From positions 113,311,001-113,375,000 of the forward strand of contig NC_091117.1 of assembly GCF_040183065.1 (NCBI RefSeq): a stretch of DNA of 64,000 nucleotides, read 5' to 3'. The notes under the pieces were generated by a model, which saw nothing but the letters and a program-made list of their open reading frames with translations, was not told the DNA's origin and ran no database searches. Below, in pieces: positions 22,801 to 35,365 of this stretch. Positions within the stretch are counted from its first letter, which is position 1. Every line of letters starts with the position of its first letter. This DNA is from Periplaneta americana. Its lineage: Eukaryota; Arthropoda; Insecta; Blattodea; Blattidae. The position numbers and the translations under genes are program-made.

Positions 22801-24698
22801 TGCCATTGATAAGTTGAAAATATGTATCGTCTGTCCGTCCAAATGAAAGAATTCTGATATCAGTTCTTGGATATTAACAAAACAGTAGCTTTATAAAAGT
22901 TTGTCTAATTGTTTTAAAAATTTCTCGTGAAATAAACTTCATTATTAAATAGTAACTCTTGAGAAAATTTCATCTGCATTATCAGTGCTACTTACACAAA
23001 AACAAAACATTGGTAATCTCCATCCATTTCAAAACAAAAAACTTGTGACCTTTCAGGATGAACAGTACATACAAAGAATTTCTCGACTGACTTCACCACT
23101 GTCAACTACTGTAGCAGGTAATATCAATGGATTATTATATCTTATTTGTCAGAAGACTAATGGGACATTTAACCACAATGCTTCTTTTGGATTACATAGC
23201 AGAACATGATTCCAGTAGGTTATTAGAGAGTATTTGTGTAGTGCCTAACAGGACATTTTCTCTTCTGTTAAAAAATGCATATAAATTACCTAATTTCTTT
23301 GGTCGAGCAATTCTCTGTAGTACAAATAATATGCAAGCCACAAACAAATTTTTATAAATAACAAGAAACAGAGGAAGTCTTAAATTTGAAGTTTCTGAAA
23401 AATTTTCACCAATCAATATGGAGAGTCCAGGGGAAAACTATCAAAGTCACATTTTCTTACAATTGAGTTACTTAATAAACAAAATTGGAGACTCCCTCAC
23501 AACAAAACTACACATTACAGAATCTTGAAATTAGACATACAAATTTCTGAGGATTATATAAATTATTTTTTGTTGTTATATGTACCACTTCGTGTATGAT
23601 GTTATAATAGTCACATTATTTTGCTTACTACTACAATCTTTGGGATAAAAACGATCAATATCCATAGTATTAGTTAATAAAAAAATTAATGGGATAAAAA
23701 CTATCGATGCCCATAGTATTATTAGATATACACAACACACTGAAAAGACATTTCTTCAAGATATCGTAGTTGGAAAAACATCATCCCCCCAACTCCTACA
23801 GCATTGCATGTGGGTAACTTGTCACAGAATTTCCAGGTCAATTCACTGCAGAATCTCTTGAGAACTTTTAAGTCATTGAATTTTGCTTTAGGAAGTGGAT
23901 TTCAGCATCCATGTGAAGCTTCTGGTCCAGCATCTTTTTGAAAAACCTGCAAATCAGCTTCTCTAAATTTCTTGTCTATGATATATATCTCCCACTGCCC
24001 ATTGTATGAAGTCCTTAGGTTTATAGTTCTTAAGTGCTCACGAGAGAACATCTTAAGCACAGGTATGTTTTGAAAGGGGCATTTTTTTCATGTATGGAAT
24101 CCTGAAATATATTGTCCAAGATTCTGATGGACTTCAATCACTGAGAATGGAGTTGGTTGCAATGTTATCAGTGTTATCAGTCACTACTGCTTTCTCCTTC
24201 ATTGTTCATCATGAAAGTTTATTTGATACTGTTAAAACAAGAACTAATAAATTATGAAAACAAGGCTGGCATATACTCCAACAATGTACTCATGCTTTAT
24301 ATTAATACATGTTCAATAATGTTTTAATTCAATGTTGGTTGTTACATTTGCAGTCTAGAGAACCCTGAATCTACACACAAAGACAGACCAAAGACTATGA
24401 TCGTTTTATCATAGAATTCATGGACTATCATTCTTTCATTTGATTAAATGTTTCAAGACCTCATTTTTTGTGACTCTGATCAATTTGTCACAATAAACTG
24501 TTGTTGGAAATGTAGTTCTGGATGCCCTCTAACATATGGCACCGAATATATATATATATATTAGACTTTGATCATTTTCCCCTGGACCCTTCATACGGTT
24601 TTAAATATTACAGAATCACTAATTACGCCAATTTTTACAACCTTGGAGGCAACCATGATGATACTAGATATAAATCCAACATTGCAATAATCCTATTT

Positions 24699-24745
<47 letters not shown>

Positions 24746-25330
24746 AAGAATTGAAATCTACCATAGAAATACAAACCTTCAATATTACACTGTGATAAGC
24801 ACAGGATTGCAAATAATTTTATAACAAACCATTGGAAAAAATGCTAGTTTTATTATACACAGAAATTACTCTATCATTCTGTTTGAAATTAATGCATAAC
24901 TGACTTGCCATCCATCAGAGAAAGCTATTGTACGACAATTACTTTCAGAACTTTGTTTTGTAAGGAGACCTATGGGTAGGCCGATAATTCTTTATTATGC
25001 GCCATATGTCTGAATACTTTGTTGTAGAACTGATGTCATGCTCTGAGACAGAGGATCTTTTTAAAATGCAGCTGCCATTTCTTTCCCACAAAATAGATTT
25101 AGTCAACGAAACGTACAAATGATACACTAATAATTATTTCTAAGCATTTCCAGAAACGTACAGCAGTTGTAAAATAAAACAAAATACTGTCTTCTGTAGT
25201 AAATGTGGTGGCTACATTCAAGAAACATCCTCTGTTATACACATATAAATATATACAGATTGTACCTGGATAATGTAATGGTAATGTAACTAATTAAAAC
25301 AGGAATGTGAATTTTTAAATGGATGTAATT
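19854..25330. other. Intergenic, no recognised gene
   Basis: AT-rich sequence between the ALG12 and COX7A 3' ends. The short ORFs (for example 20600, 22985, 23127) lack recognisable motifs. The only clear low-complexity item is a 41-bp poly-T run at 24701-24741. It probably contains old degenerate repeats that I cannot identify. Confidence 0.5.
24701..24741. repeat. Poly-T tract
   Basis: A run of 41 T residues. It could be the A-tail of a minus-strand retroposon, but no SINE head is recognisable next to it. Confidence 0.9.
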
Positions 25331-25336
25331 TTTATT
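25331..25336 (-). promoter_or_regulatory. COX7A polyadenylation signal
   Basis: The sequence reads AATAAA on the minus strand, about 146 nt after the COX7A stop codon. It is a plausible polyadenylation hexamer, chosen only by position. Confidence 0.5.
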
Positions 25337-25481
25337 TCGTTAGCAATACAGAAATGCATATTACCCAAGTTCCATGCCATGTCAAGAACTTCTATAATCC
25401 TCATGGAATGATTGGTAACAAAGTGCATATTGATAGTAGTTATTTACATGGTGTACTAACAATATCATTTCAACATAGAAG

Positions 25482-25622
25482 TCATTGCTTCTTAGGATAA
25501 GACAGTTCATACAACACTTTTCCACTAAGACCTAAACCAACTGCACAAAGGATCAGAGTAAACTGATACATTATCTTATCCATTACTCCACCTTTCACGT
25601 ATACTAGGACACCATCTGCAAT
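25482..25622 (-). CDS. COX7A: COX7A last coding exon (cytochrome c oxidase subunit 7A)
   Basis: On the minus strand an acceptor CTGACAG precedes 46 codons and TGA. The product reads IADGVLVYVKGGVMDKIMYQF, a membrane helix TLILCAVGLGLSGKVLYEL, then SYPKKQ. The PDG.PV.LKGG..D..LY pattern, single helix and terminal PKKQ are hallmarks of COX7A, a small subunit of mitochondrial complex IV in the inner membrane. The intron phase (0) matches the exon at 45775-45894. The exon is too short to stand out as an ORF. The three coding pieces give 88 residues, close to the usual 80-90. Confidence 0.9.
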   Translation of the reverse strand: MADGVLVYVKGGVMDKIMYQFTLILCAVGLGLSGKVLYELSYPKKQ

Positions 25623-26314
25623 CTGTCAGAAGATACACAATCATTAGTTCCACAAATAGATTACAGCTTTGTTCATTATTTACGAAATGGGATCCAAAAT
25701 TTTGGAAGGTGACAGCCAGAACATCCCTTCAATAAATCTGACATTAAGATATCAAATAATAATTGGCAACTCTTATATTTCAAGAATGTTTTAGTGTCCT
25801 CTGAAGCACTGTACTGACTTTGTTAAATCCAGTCTGATAAATAAAGATTTTGAAAAATAAACGTATTCTACCTATACTTATATTTTTCGATTTATAAATC
25901 AATAGCTATTTTTAATTAAGTGGGAGGGGGGGGGGGCGAATTAAAGTTGCCTTCATTTCAGAAGTACTATACCAATACTGACTACATCATTCTATTGTAA
26001 TGGAATATCAATCACTGCAGTTTATGAAACTTTTTTTTAATATGCTGCATATACAAAGTTGATACTTAAGAAACTGGAGCTAAATCAAATAAAAACTGAT
26101 CGATCAAAATCACATAAAAATTTAGATCAAATTCAAACAAAAATTGCCAACTGAAGATGTAATAATTTGAATCTAACAAGCAAAAATGTACAATTAACAA
26201 GATTAAGTAATTCAAATCAAATTTAAGTAAAATTAGCAATTGCAAGATTCTGATAAAAATGCAATTTGGTATAATTACAGTAAAAGTTTATGATTAAAAA
26301 GATACAGAATATGT

Positions 26315-26440
26315 GTCTTTCTTGTGTTAAATTTTACTGTACCTGGTTAACATGTTTCGACCTGCTATCAGTTCTGAAGAAGGCCAATAGCATGCCGAAA
26401 CATGTTAACCAGGTACAGTAAAATTTAACACGAGAAAGAC
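26315..26440 (+). repeat. Near-perfect hairpin (45-bp arms) with hammerhead-like core
   Basis: The arms 26315-26359 and 26396-26440 are complementary over 45 nt with one mismatch, around a 36-nt spacer. The spacer and right arm read GTT-CTGAAGA-stem(GGC/GCC)-GAAAC-ATGTT-AAC. This has the layout of a Penelope-type hammerhead ribozyme except that CTGATGA is CTGAAGA. It is probably a remnant of Penelope terminal repeats in inverted orientation, or a MITE. Confidence 0.6.
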
Positions 26441-26639
26441 CTATAATACATATTCCAAAGTGATATACTGTTAAAAGTTGTGTAATCAAGATGTATAAAA
26501 AGATACGATTCAGGTGTAAGTCAAGTAAAAATTGGCAAGATGTGTTACATTTAATAAAAACTGAGTTAAAATATACAATATAGGTAAATTCATACTGAGC
26601 TATACAAACAGCTCCAAATATCAAAATGATGAACCAGCT

Positions 26640-27365
26640 GGAGCTGGAATATATTCCAAATTATTCAGTTTTTATTTGTCTACAGGAAGTCTTCTACTCA
26701 CTTTGATGGAGAAATTGCAGCAATCAACAGGGCATTAACACAACTTATTTATCAAATTAATATGTTCAAAAATGCTGTTATATTTAGCGACTCAATTTCC
26801 GCAATCTAAGCCATAACGTCAATCAATATTCCTACAAATTCCAAAATTGCAGAAATTCAATCATTCGTACACATACTGGCAAAACAAAATAAAAACCTGT
26901 ATCTCCAATGGATCCCTGTCCATTGTGGTATTATGGGCAATGAGATTGCAGATTGTTTGGCAAAGAAAGGAACTAAAATATTACAAGTACCCTTGAAAAA
27001 AATTTCTTATCACAGTGACAAATTATTCATACAAACACAATTTAAAGTCAAAATTCTAAAGAAATTTCCAGAAAATAGTAATAATAAATCTTGGTCAGTA
27101 TTGCTTACTGAAGAAGAACATATACCTGATTCTCCTCAACGTGATACAGTAGCAAAATTTCCAATGCTAACTGGCCATTACTGTTTAAAACTGGAATTTT
27201 TGGTTCACCAAAATGCATCCTGTGTAACCTAGAAGACTCTTTGATGAATCAAGAACATTTACGAAAATGTCCAACTTTGGCATCTAATCCTTTAGATTCG
27301 AATTCTAAATTATACTGGAAAGCTAAAAGGCGAATGGAGAACTTCCAAGTGCCAGGGCAATAGAT
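26640..27365 (+). pseudogene. Jockey-like LINE relic: RNase H domain and 3' end
   Basis: Interrupted + frames give FDGEIAAINRALTQL and AVIFSDSISAI. These are followed by LYLQWIPVHCGIMGNEIADCLAKKG (27-residue block near 26900-26970), the typical RNase H region with its conserved His and Asp. A C-terminal CILCN...QEHLRKCP zinc knuckle appears after a frame change near 27200. It resembles the LINE at 28221-28854 but is more diverged and in the opposite orientation. The 3' end meets a compound trinucleotide repeat. Confidence 0.75.
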
Positions 27366-27387
27366 ACCACCACCACCACCATCCCCC

Positions 27388-27470
<83 letters not shown>

Positions 27471-27472
27471 GT
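27366..27472. repeat. Compound trinucleotide repeat (ACC)(CCG)(CCA)(CTA)
   Basis: Four successive trinucleotide blocks of about 107 bp directly follow the LINE 3' end. It probably grew from the LINE's simple tail. The GC-rich CCG block is unusual for this AT-rich region. The long Val/Ala minus-strand ORF here is just the repeat translated. Confidence 0.95.
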
Positions 27473-28220
27473 GCTATCAACAGTAATCCCTCTATAGCAG
27501 ATACATGTGACAAAATGTAGCAAACCTCTCTCTTTTCTACAGCAAAGGACTGAGGACTTTCATCATCTATCATGCTGCTGATATTCCACATATTGTATGT
27601 AATGATCCAAAAGGAGATCAGTAAGTGCCAGAGAAGAACTAGATCACTAAACTGATAAAAATTTTTTACAAGTTAACTCTTCCCTGTAGATAACAATTTG
27701 CCAATATTAAGCAACAAATGTAAAGCTTTTCTTCCAATTATAAACATTAATTTAACCAGAAAATTATCTGAAAGGTACAAAGTAGATAGTGAATTATTTC
27801 TTCTGCACATATTTTTCACCATGTCATACTCAATGCAAAAATTAAGGAAAACCTGTTCTATATATTTTTAGCATCATAAAGAAATTCGAGGACTATTTTC
27901 AAAACAATATTATTCCACTGTGTTCTCTACATGTTTCCAAATTTTTGGATCTCATCTCATTCGAAGTGCATAAATAAATATATGAAAAGTGCATGAAAAA
28001 CGACCACAATAGAAAAATCTTAACATATTTTACAATCCAATAAAGCACTAATATAGTCATAGATTACTGGAACTCGAGAAAATAGTATTTGATTTGTTTA
28101 TCAAATACTGTATAAATTGACATCGAACTTCTGATAGGTGTTTATAATATTGTACAATACTTTCTTAACGAAAAAGTAAAAAACATTCATGTGTTGAAAA
28201 TTAAAATAACCATGAAAAAT

Positions 28221-28854
28221 GTTGTTGTTTTGTTGTTTTCTAATGCCAGTCGTTTGACAATAAAGTTATTTGACCTCTTGCACTCCAATATTTTTCAAAA
28301 ATATTATCATGGTCAGCCACTGAAGCACAGATTTTGAGGTGTTCCGAATCCATTTCTTGGTTTGAGTTGCACAATGGGCAGTTAGGGGACTGATATATTC
28401 CAATTCTACGCAGGTGTTTGGCCAAACAGTCATGGCTTGTTGCCAATCTAAATGCAGCCACAGATGATTTTCGTGGTAAATAGGGAATTAACTGTGGATT
28501 ATGATGCAGAGAGTTCCATTTTCTCCCTTGAGATTGTGTTATCAAATTTTTTTTGTTGAAGTCTAAGTATGTAGATTTAATAAATCTTTTCACAGAGTAA
28601 TACATAGATTTAGTAACAGGTCTGTAAGTAGCAGTGCTGCCCTTCTTTGCTAAAGCATCCGCATTCTCATTTCCCAGGATTCCACAATGGGATGGTATCC
28701 ATTGGAATACAATTCTTTTATTGAGTGTTATTAATTGAGAGAGCATTTTAGTTATTTCTGCTGTTTGAGATGAAGGTGTGTGTTTAGAGACTATTGATAG
28801 AATAGCTGCTTTGGAGTCTGACAATATAACTGCATTCTTAAATTTATTGATGTG
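28221..28854 (-). mobile_element. 5'-truncated Jockey-like LINE with 9-bp TSD
   Basis: On the minus strand it encodes SDSKAAILSIV, then RIVFQWIPSHCGILGNENADALAKKG (RNase H), then the zinc-knuckle end CPLCNSNQEMDSEHLKIC. It finishes with an AACAACAAAACAACAAC tail. ATGAAAAAT occurs at 28212-28220 and 28855-28863 as a target-site duplication. The right break is confirmed because the copy at 42 kb continues differently after TTGATGTG. The 194-residue frame is open. Confidence 0.88.
28240..28824 (-). pseudogene. LINE ORF2 C-terminus: RNase H and CCHC-type end
   Basis: A 194-residue open frame containing the second half of an RNase H domain (SDSKAA, HCGILGNENADALAKKG) and a C-terminal Cys/His knuckle. 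The reverse transcriptase is absent because of 5' truncation, so it is not functional alone. Confidence 0.85.
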
Positions 28855-28944
28855 ATGAAAAATAACATCGCCAATATGGAGAGGAAAACTCTTGGAATCA
28901 CTAACTCTGTTAATATTTTAGCTGGTTGAGTTAATTTTGTAAAA

Positions 28945-30560
28945 GGGTCATTCCACGAAAATATCAACCTCCATGTCCATTTTCGAAACTATCCAAACCG
29001 CATCATATATGTATGAAATCCTCAAACACTCTACTTTTTGGGTATGAAAAGTGTTTTTGCATGGAAAAACGGATATTGAAGTAAATTTTAAAAATTGTAG
29101 TGTAAGTAATTTATATTGCGAAAGTTGACAATAATGAATTAAGTTTAATTATCATATAATACTTAGGAACTATGATTTAATGATGGACCAAGTTCATGAG
29201 GAACTTTAAAACTTCCCTTGTCATTAGAATGCCTGTTTGATTCGAAAATCTTATGGACTGCAATTTCAGTCATTGATATCTAAAGGTTTACTCTACTGTG
29301 TCATGTCCAGAACGAAATTGACGTTTTTCCTCTATAAAAAGTTAACCGTTGGATTTTTTTTCTTTAAACTTTATTTCCTCTTAGAAAATGTAATTTGTCA
29401 TAAAAAAACTACATAAGCATTTTTTTCATTCAAGGACACTTTTTGTGAATTGAAAGTGCGTCATGTCTGGAACGAAAATTCTGCATTGATTTTCGAGGCA
29501 GAATAACAACTGCGTCATACTTACGTATTTATTTAAATGAAGTAATATAAATAGGATCATGTTAAAGTTACAATAATATCTCTTCTCACTTCCCTTATCC
29601 AACCTTTGTTCATTCAAGGTACGCAGTGTTCAAGTAAATAAGGCAGGATTAATAATGGACTGGGTTGTTTCCAGCATGTTATTATCGAAACCAGTAAATA
29701 AATCCAAAGAAACTTGCATTCAAAGAGGAATGAAAGTAGAAATACTTTTGTTATGAGTTAATTACACATCCATCATGAATAATGCGTAATATTTAAACTG
29801 AGTATCAAATAACAGAAAAATAAATCAAATTAAAGGAAAATGGAAAAGAAATGAATCAATATATGATACATTAAAATAAATTGAACTTATCTTTGCCTTA
29901 GTTTAGTCCACTGTCTGTCTCTGAGCACAGAAACATTGAAAATGTTTTTGTATAAATATTGCTAACCCCGTGTTGATACATATGCTAATTCGGAAGAATT
30001 GCTAGGCATTTAAAGATGAAAAACAGTAAAGGTAGCACGAAATGGTCCCTTAAATGAGATCGTGGATATACTGAAAGCATTGCTGCCATAGGTCATCATT
30101 CACTGGTTTGTGACAATGCAACAGTCATTACATTTAAGGAAAACTCGTAATTGTGCTGATAGTGAAAACGTGGTAATACAGGTAGATTTCACAGAAAACT
30201 TCACAGTCCAATACCAAGATGAAGTACAAAGTGCACGTCAGGATCAAATTTCAATTTTCACAGCTGTAGTGTGGCTAAATTAAGCCACAGTGAGAGATTA
30301 TTTATCTCATGACAAGCTTGCAGTATCTTTGTTCATTGACTATACAATCACACACCTACAATTCAAAATAATGGAATAACATTTCAACATTTCATTTCTT
30401 CTCAATTGGAGCTGCCTGACAATTCAAACAGCAGTTCAATTTTATGTATTAGTATTTGACAACCATAAACTCTAGGCACATTGTTAACTGGATATGGAGC
30501 TGTAGACAGTGTGGGGGGTAACGGTGAAGAGGTTTACAAACAACTATTGTAGTTCTGAAG
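28945..30560 (+). mobile_element. Relic of uncharacterised (Sola-like?) DNA transposon, copy 1
   Basis: It begins with GGGTCATTCCACG (28945-28957), the same terminal motif as the element at 47371-51658. Two subterminal iterations of TGTC(C/T)(A/G)GAACGAAA follow (29304 and 29464). Degenerate coding near 30180-30300 reads VIQVDFTENFTVQYQDEVQSA, then ISIFTAVVWL and DYLSHDKLAVSLF. These match the counterparts ITIFTAVAWFG and LTYDKYAVFAF in the 50-kb copy. Its right terminus was not found. Superfamily assignment is uncertain. Confidence 0.5.
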
Positions 30561-30867
30561 AAACATGCGCTAGACTTGTGTCATCAGAAACTAAAAGGAT
30601 AAAATATATTATGCTTACACCGGGGAAGATGTCAAAGATAATGCAACTGACATCTCTTAGCTCACTGTGGGAAAATGTGAGCTGAATATCTTCCATACAT
30701 AAACTAGGCTATTAAGAAAAAAAAAAAAAAAAAACATTATATTGAGTCTATAGGAATAGGTCATAGGAGAAAGTTTGTCACTGATTAAATTTCCTACTTC
30801 TTTACTGTGTTAATATTGGAGTTTGCCTTGGAGTTTAACTGTAGTAAGAAATTAATTGCGCATGTTC

Positions 30868-30898
<31 letters not shown>
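30868..30898. repeat. (ATT)n microsatellite
   Basis: A short ATT run inside the COX7A intron. No adjacent element head is recognised. Confidence 0.85.
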
Positions 30899-31456
30899 TT
30901 CTGTTTCGGTCATCAGTCGTCAATCTCATATCCCATAAACAAAAAAATATCACAAGTCGCCACTGCAACTGCGATATAAATGTTTGTCAAGAAATAAAGC
31001 AAAAAAATACTTTCCATATGTTGCATAACAATGACATACTACAATAGGCTGTTTCAAAATTTAACAATTAAGTTCGCGAAAGGAACGAAAATGGATCAAT
31101 ATTGAGGAAGTGTGAACATACAACAATGGTTAAAAGAAAAAAAATAAACAATTTTATGACACAAACATTTTCTTATGTATTATGCACTCATTTTTATCAG
31201 CTGTGAATGATATTACTGTTTATAGTTTATTTATAAAAGTACTATTCAAAAGACAACTAAGTGTAATAATTTAATATACACCCAAATGAAAAGATTAACT
31301 TTCGTTTTCGACATCACACACAAAAAGTATTCTCTATAATCACAAAATTAAGATTTTAACTTAATTTGTTAGTAATACAGCTTAAGTATATGTAATTAAT
31401 TTAGATAAAATAGTTACCATGTGTACTGTAATTATTTTTAATATTCTTTTCCTATA

Positions 31457-31995
31457 GTTCGCAGAGTTAGCTCTGTGGTAGTGCACTTGTCTCCAGACTG
31501 GCCAGCCCGGGTTCGATTCCCAGCAGGGTCAGAGATTTTCGTGTAAAATTTCTACCTCGGGACTAGGAGAGGTGGCGGTGCACAACTTCTAATCCCTACT
31601 AGATTGTGCACTAATATGCCTGGGTTAAATCCCAAATCTCTCCACAGCACATATGAAGAGAAGGTATATGCTACTGTTGATAGTGATTTGTCCATTGAAT
31701 AGAGACGTCAAGCCTGGTGGCCCCCTTGGTGCTATTCGACAAAAGGAGGATATGTGCTAGCACTGAGTTTCGGTTTCTCCTTGTCCCTTCCTCATATTCA
31801 TCATCCTCACCCATCCCCTACACTACATTTACACATACACTCACCCTAGTGCACGACATAACTCGATACATACATATGCACAGTGTGACATACCGAAATG
31901 TTGTGCAACTTGAAAATGGGTCACAGTCCTGCCATCCATCTGCAATATGCGGAACCAGAATCATGCAAGTGAAGTGGGTAGGCATTGGATACATA
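31457..31995 (+). mobile_element. tRNA-derived SINE
   Basis: The head GTTCGCAGAGTTAGCTCTG carries an A box (TAGCTCTGTGG, about 31469-31479) and a perfect B box GGTTCGATTCC (31510-31520), then a long conserved-looking body. The 3' limit is estimated from a change in composition near 31990. No poly-A or target duplication was located. It lies antisense to COX7A in its intron. Confidence 0.7.
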
Positions 31996-33360
31996 CACAC
32001 ATTCTTTTCTTATTTACGAAAATCAGTATTTAAAAGTGAGATGGGTATTAAAATATATTACACTTTCCTTTGGTTCACACACAAACAACAAAATCAGTTT
32101 ATAACACGGGATGCTAATTATTTAATAATGCGGCAGCATTCTTCACTAAGAGTAGTGACTACCTAACTTGGCCTGGGAGCAGCTGGGACTTGAAATATTT
32201 GCAATGAAAAATAGAAATAATTCTCAAGTCATTTGTATCATCTCATGCGGGAACAAAATTATATATAAGCTTATAGTAAAAATGTAAGAATTGGTTTCGA
32301 GTTCATCACTATTTTTGACTTCAATTAAATACTATTCTAACTCTATTATACTTCATGTGCAGCAGTCTTGGATAAATTGCCCTGTGTAGGCCTGTACTAA
32401 ATATTAATTAATGAAATCTGTTGAATGTTTTATGAGAAATCGCTGTACACAGACTGACAGACAGCATGCCCAAAATCACTTTTTCAGCTTTGGGAATTAT
32501 AAAAATTTGTATTTATGCGAAAATCTCGAAATCAGTTTTTTGCATCACAATATTTTCTCTAATGAGAAAGTAAAAATGTGCAATTGTCTTTACACTATCA
32601 CCACTTTTTCATACTTCTCGGGAGGACACATCAGAGAAAGCCTCATTTACAATAGGGAGATTTTTTTCACAGTTATTTAAGAACAGAAAGTTTAGAGAGA
32701 AAAAGAGGCAGGGATTCACTGAATACTTGAATGAAACATTTATGCTGTTTGTCAGCTATGTTCAACCAGTGTGTTGCGAGAAAATAATAATAGTGAAGGT
32801 TGTAGCAAAAACTGGAAAAATAAAAGTGAAAAGAGTAGTAAAAAAGTGAGTCCACAAGAGTCAGCATCAGCAAATAAGAGCACAAGTCAACATTCAGTAA
32901 ATATATTCCCTTCTAAAACCCTCAAAATCCTTTCCTTCCTATCCCCCCCCCCCAAGTTGGGAACTACTGGTTTATGGCGGGACTTTAAATTACGTCTTTA
33001 GTTAGCCACATGTTGAATAAGGTTGAAAAACGCTGCTGTTCGTGATTGTTATGGTCAGCATGGTTGGCACTGCTAGGATGTTTGGGATTCGAAATAAAAT
33101 TTTGATATACTTCATTTCTGTCTTTATATTCCCCACATTTAAATTTAAATCTAACAAGGTGAAACCTTCTTGTTAATTATTTCGTAATTGCTTTCTCATT
33201 CCATGAGGCCTGATCTCCAGACAACAATGTAAATGATAATCAAAGTGATTCATATATCAATACGATGCTAATGTGTTGTTTAAAACTGTGATGGATAATA
33301 CAGTGGCGCAGCCAGAATTTGGTTCTGGAGGGGTTTGAAAATTTTTTTCAACTGACTATA

Positions 33361-35352
33361 ATATATTACTTACTGGCTTTTAAGGAATCCAGAGGTTCAT
33401 TGCCGCCCTCACATAAGCCCACCATTGGTCCCTATCCTGAGCAAGACCAATCCAGTCTCTATCATCATATCCCACCCACCTCCTTCAAATCGATTTTAAT
33501 ATTATCTTCCCATCTACATTTTCGCCTCCAGCCTCCAACCAATGTGCATTTCTGGATTCGCCCATACGTGCTACATGCCCTGCCCATCTCAAATGTCTGG
33601 ATTTAATGGTCCTAATTATGTCAGGTGAAGAATACAATGCGTGCAGTTCTGTGTTGTGTAACTTTCTCCATTCTCCTGTAACTTCATCCCTCTTAGCCCC
33701 AAATATTTTCCTAAGAACCTTATTCTCAAACACCCTTAATCTCTGTTCCTCTCTCAAAGAGTCCAAGTTTCACAACCATACAGAACAACCGGTAATATAA
33801 CTGTTTTATAAATTCTAACTTTCAGATTTTTTGACAGCAGACTAGATGACAAACGCTTCTCAACAGAATAATAACACGCATTTCCCATATTTATTCTGCG
33901 TTTAATTTCCTCCCGAGTGTCATTTATATTTGTTACTGTTGCTCCAAGATATTTTAATTTTTCCACCTCTTCGAAGGATAAATCTTCATTTCCATTTCGT
34001 ACAATATTCTGGTCACGAGACATAATCATATACTTTGTCTTTTTGGGATTTACTTCCAAACCTATCTCTTTACTTGCTTCATGTAAAATTCCCTTATTTT
34101 CTCTAATCGTTTGTGGATTTTCTCCTAACATATTCACATCATCCGTATATACAAGAAGCTGATGTAACCTGTTCAATTCCAAACCTTGTCTGTTATCCTG
34201 AACTTTCCTAATGGCATATTCTAGAGCGAAGTTAAAAAGTAAAGGTGATAGTGCATCTCCTTGCTTTAGCCCGCAGTGAATTGGAAAAACATCAGATAGA
34301 AACTGGCCTATATGGACTCTACTGTACGTTTCACTGAGACACATTTTAATTAATCGAACTAGTTTCTTGGGAATACCAAATTCAATAACAATATCATATA
34401 AAACTTCTCTTAACCAAGTCATATGCCTTTTTGAAATCTATGAATAACTGATGCACTGTACCCTTATACTCCCATTTTTTTCTCCATTATCGAATACAAA
34501 ATATCTGATCAATAGTTGATCTATTACGCCTAAAACCACAATGATGATCTCCAATAATTTCATCTACATATGGAGTTAATCTTCTCAAAAGAATATTGGA
34601 CAAAGTTTTGTACGACGTCAACAAAAGTGATATTCCTCGAAAGTTACTACAGTTAGTCTTGTCCCCCTTCTTAAAGATAGGTACGATTAAGGAATCCTTC
34701 CATTGTTCTGGTACAATTTCCTTTTCCCAAATAGCAAGTACAAGCTTATAAATTTCGTTAGATAATGCGCTTCCACCCTCTTGTATTAATTCTGCTGGAA
34801 TTTAATCGATACCTGAAGACTTATAATTTTTCAGATTTTCTATCGCAATTTCGACTTCTGAAAGTGTGGGTTCGGGTATAAATGGCTCAGCAGTTCGTAT
34901 TTCAATTTCATCCCAATCATTTCTATTTGGCCTATGTATAGTTAGTAGTTGCCCAAAATAGTTTTTCCATCTGTTCAGGATTGAGTGAGAGTCTGCAAGC
35001 AAGTCACCATTCTCATCCTTGATCACATTTACCCTTGCCTGATATCCATTCTTAAATTCCTTTATCCCCTTATATAAATCTCTAATGTTTTTATTTTTAC
35101 TATTTGTTTCTACCTCATTCAGTTTTTCCTTCAAGTAATCTCTCTTTTTATTCCTAAGTGTATGATTTGCTTCCCGTCTTTTATTGAAATAATCATCTCT
35201 ATTTGCCTCAACTGGATACTGTAAGAATTTCAGTTTTGCCTGTTTCCTTCTTTCTACTACCATGCAACAATCTTCATCAAACCACGGTTTCTTTCTCTTA
35301 GTTTCATAGTAACCTATGCTCTGCTCAGCTGCAATTTTGATATTATCTCGGA
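33361..35352 (-). pseudogene. RTE-like LINE, older antisense copy (3' portion)
   Basis: Minus-strand frames at 35365-34802, 34422-33754 and 33766-33485 give KKPWFDEDCC and [23 protein letters not shown] (reverse transcriptase). The catalytic box reads YTDD where YADD is expected. The C-terminal [12 protein letters not shown] follows. Stops and frameshifts are frequent. This copy continues upstream at 38468-38815. The younger LINE at 35366-38454 has inserted into it in the opposite orientation. Confidence 0.88.
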
Positions 35353-35365
35353 TATATTCCCACAT

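Noticed and set aside
27323-27523. Minus-strand ORF encoding long Val and Ala runs
   Set aside because: It is purely the translation of the compound trinucleotide repeat.
31717-32166. 149-codon + strand ORF
   Set aside because: It starts inside the tRNA-derived SINE and contains Ser/Pro/Thr-rich SINE sequence, so it is not a gene.
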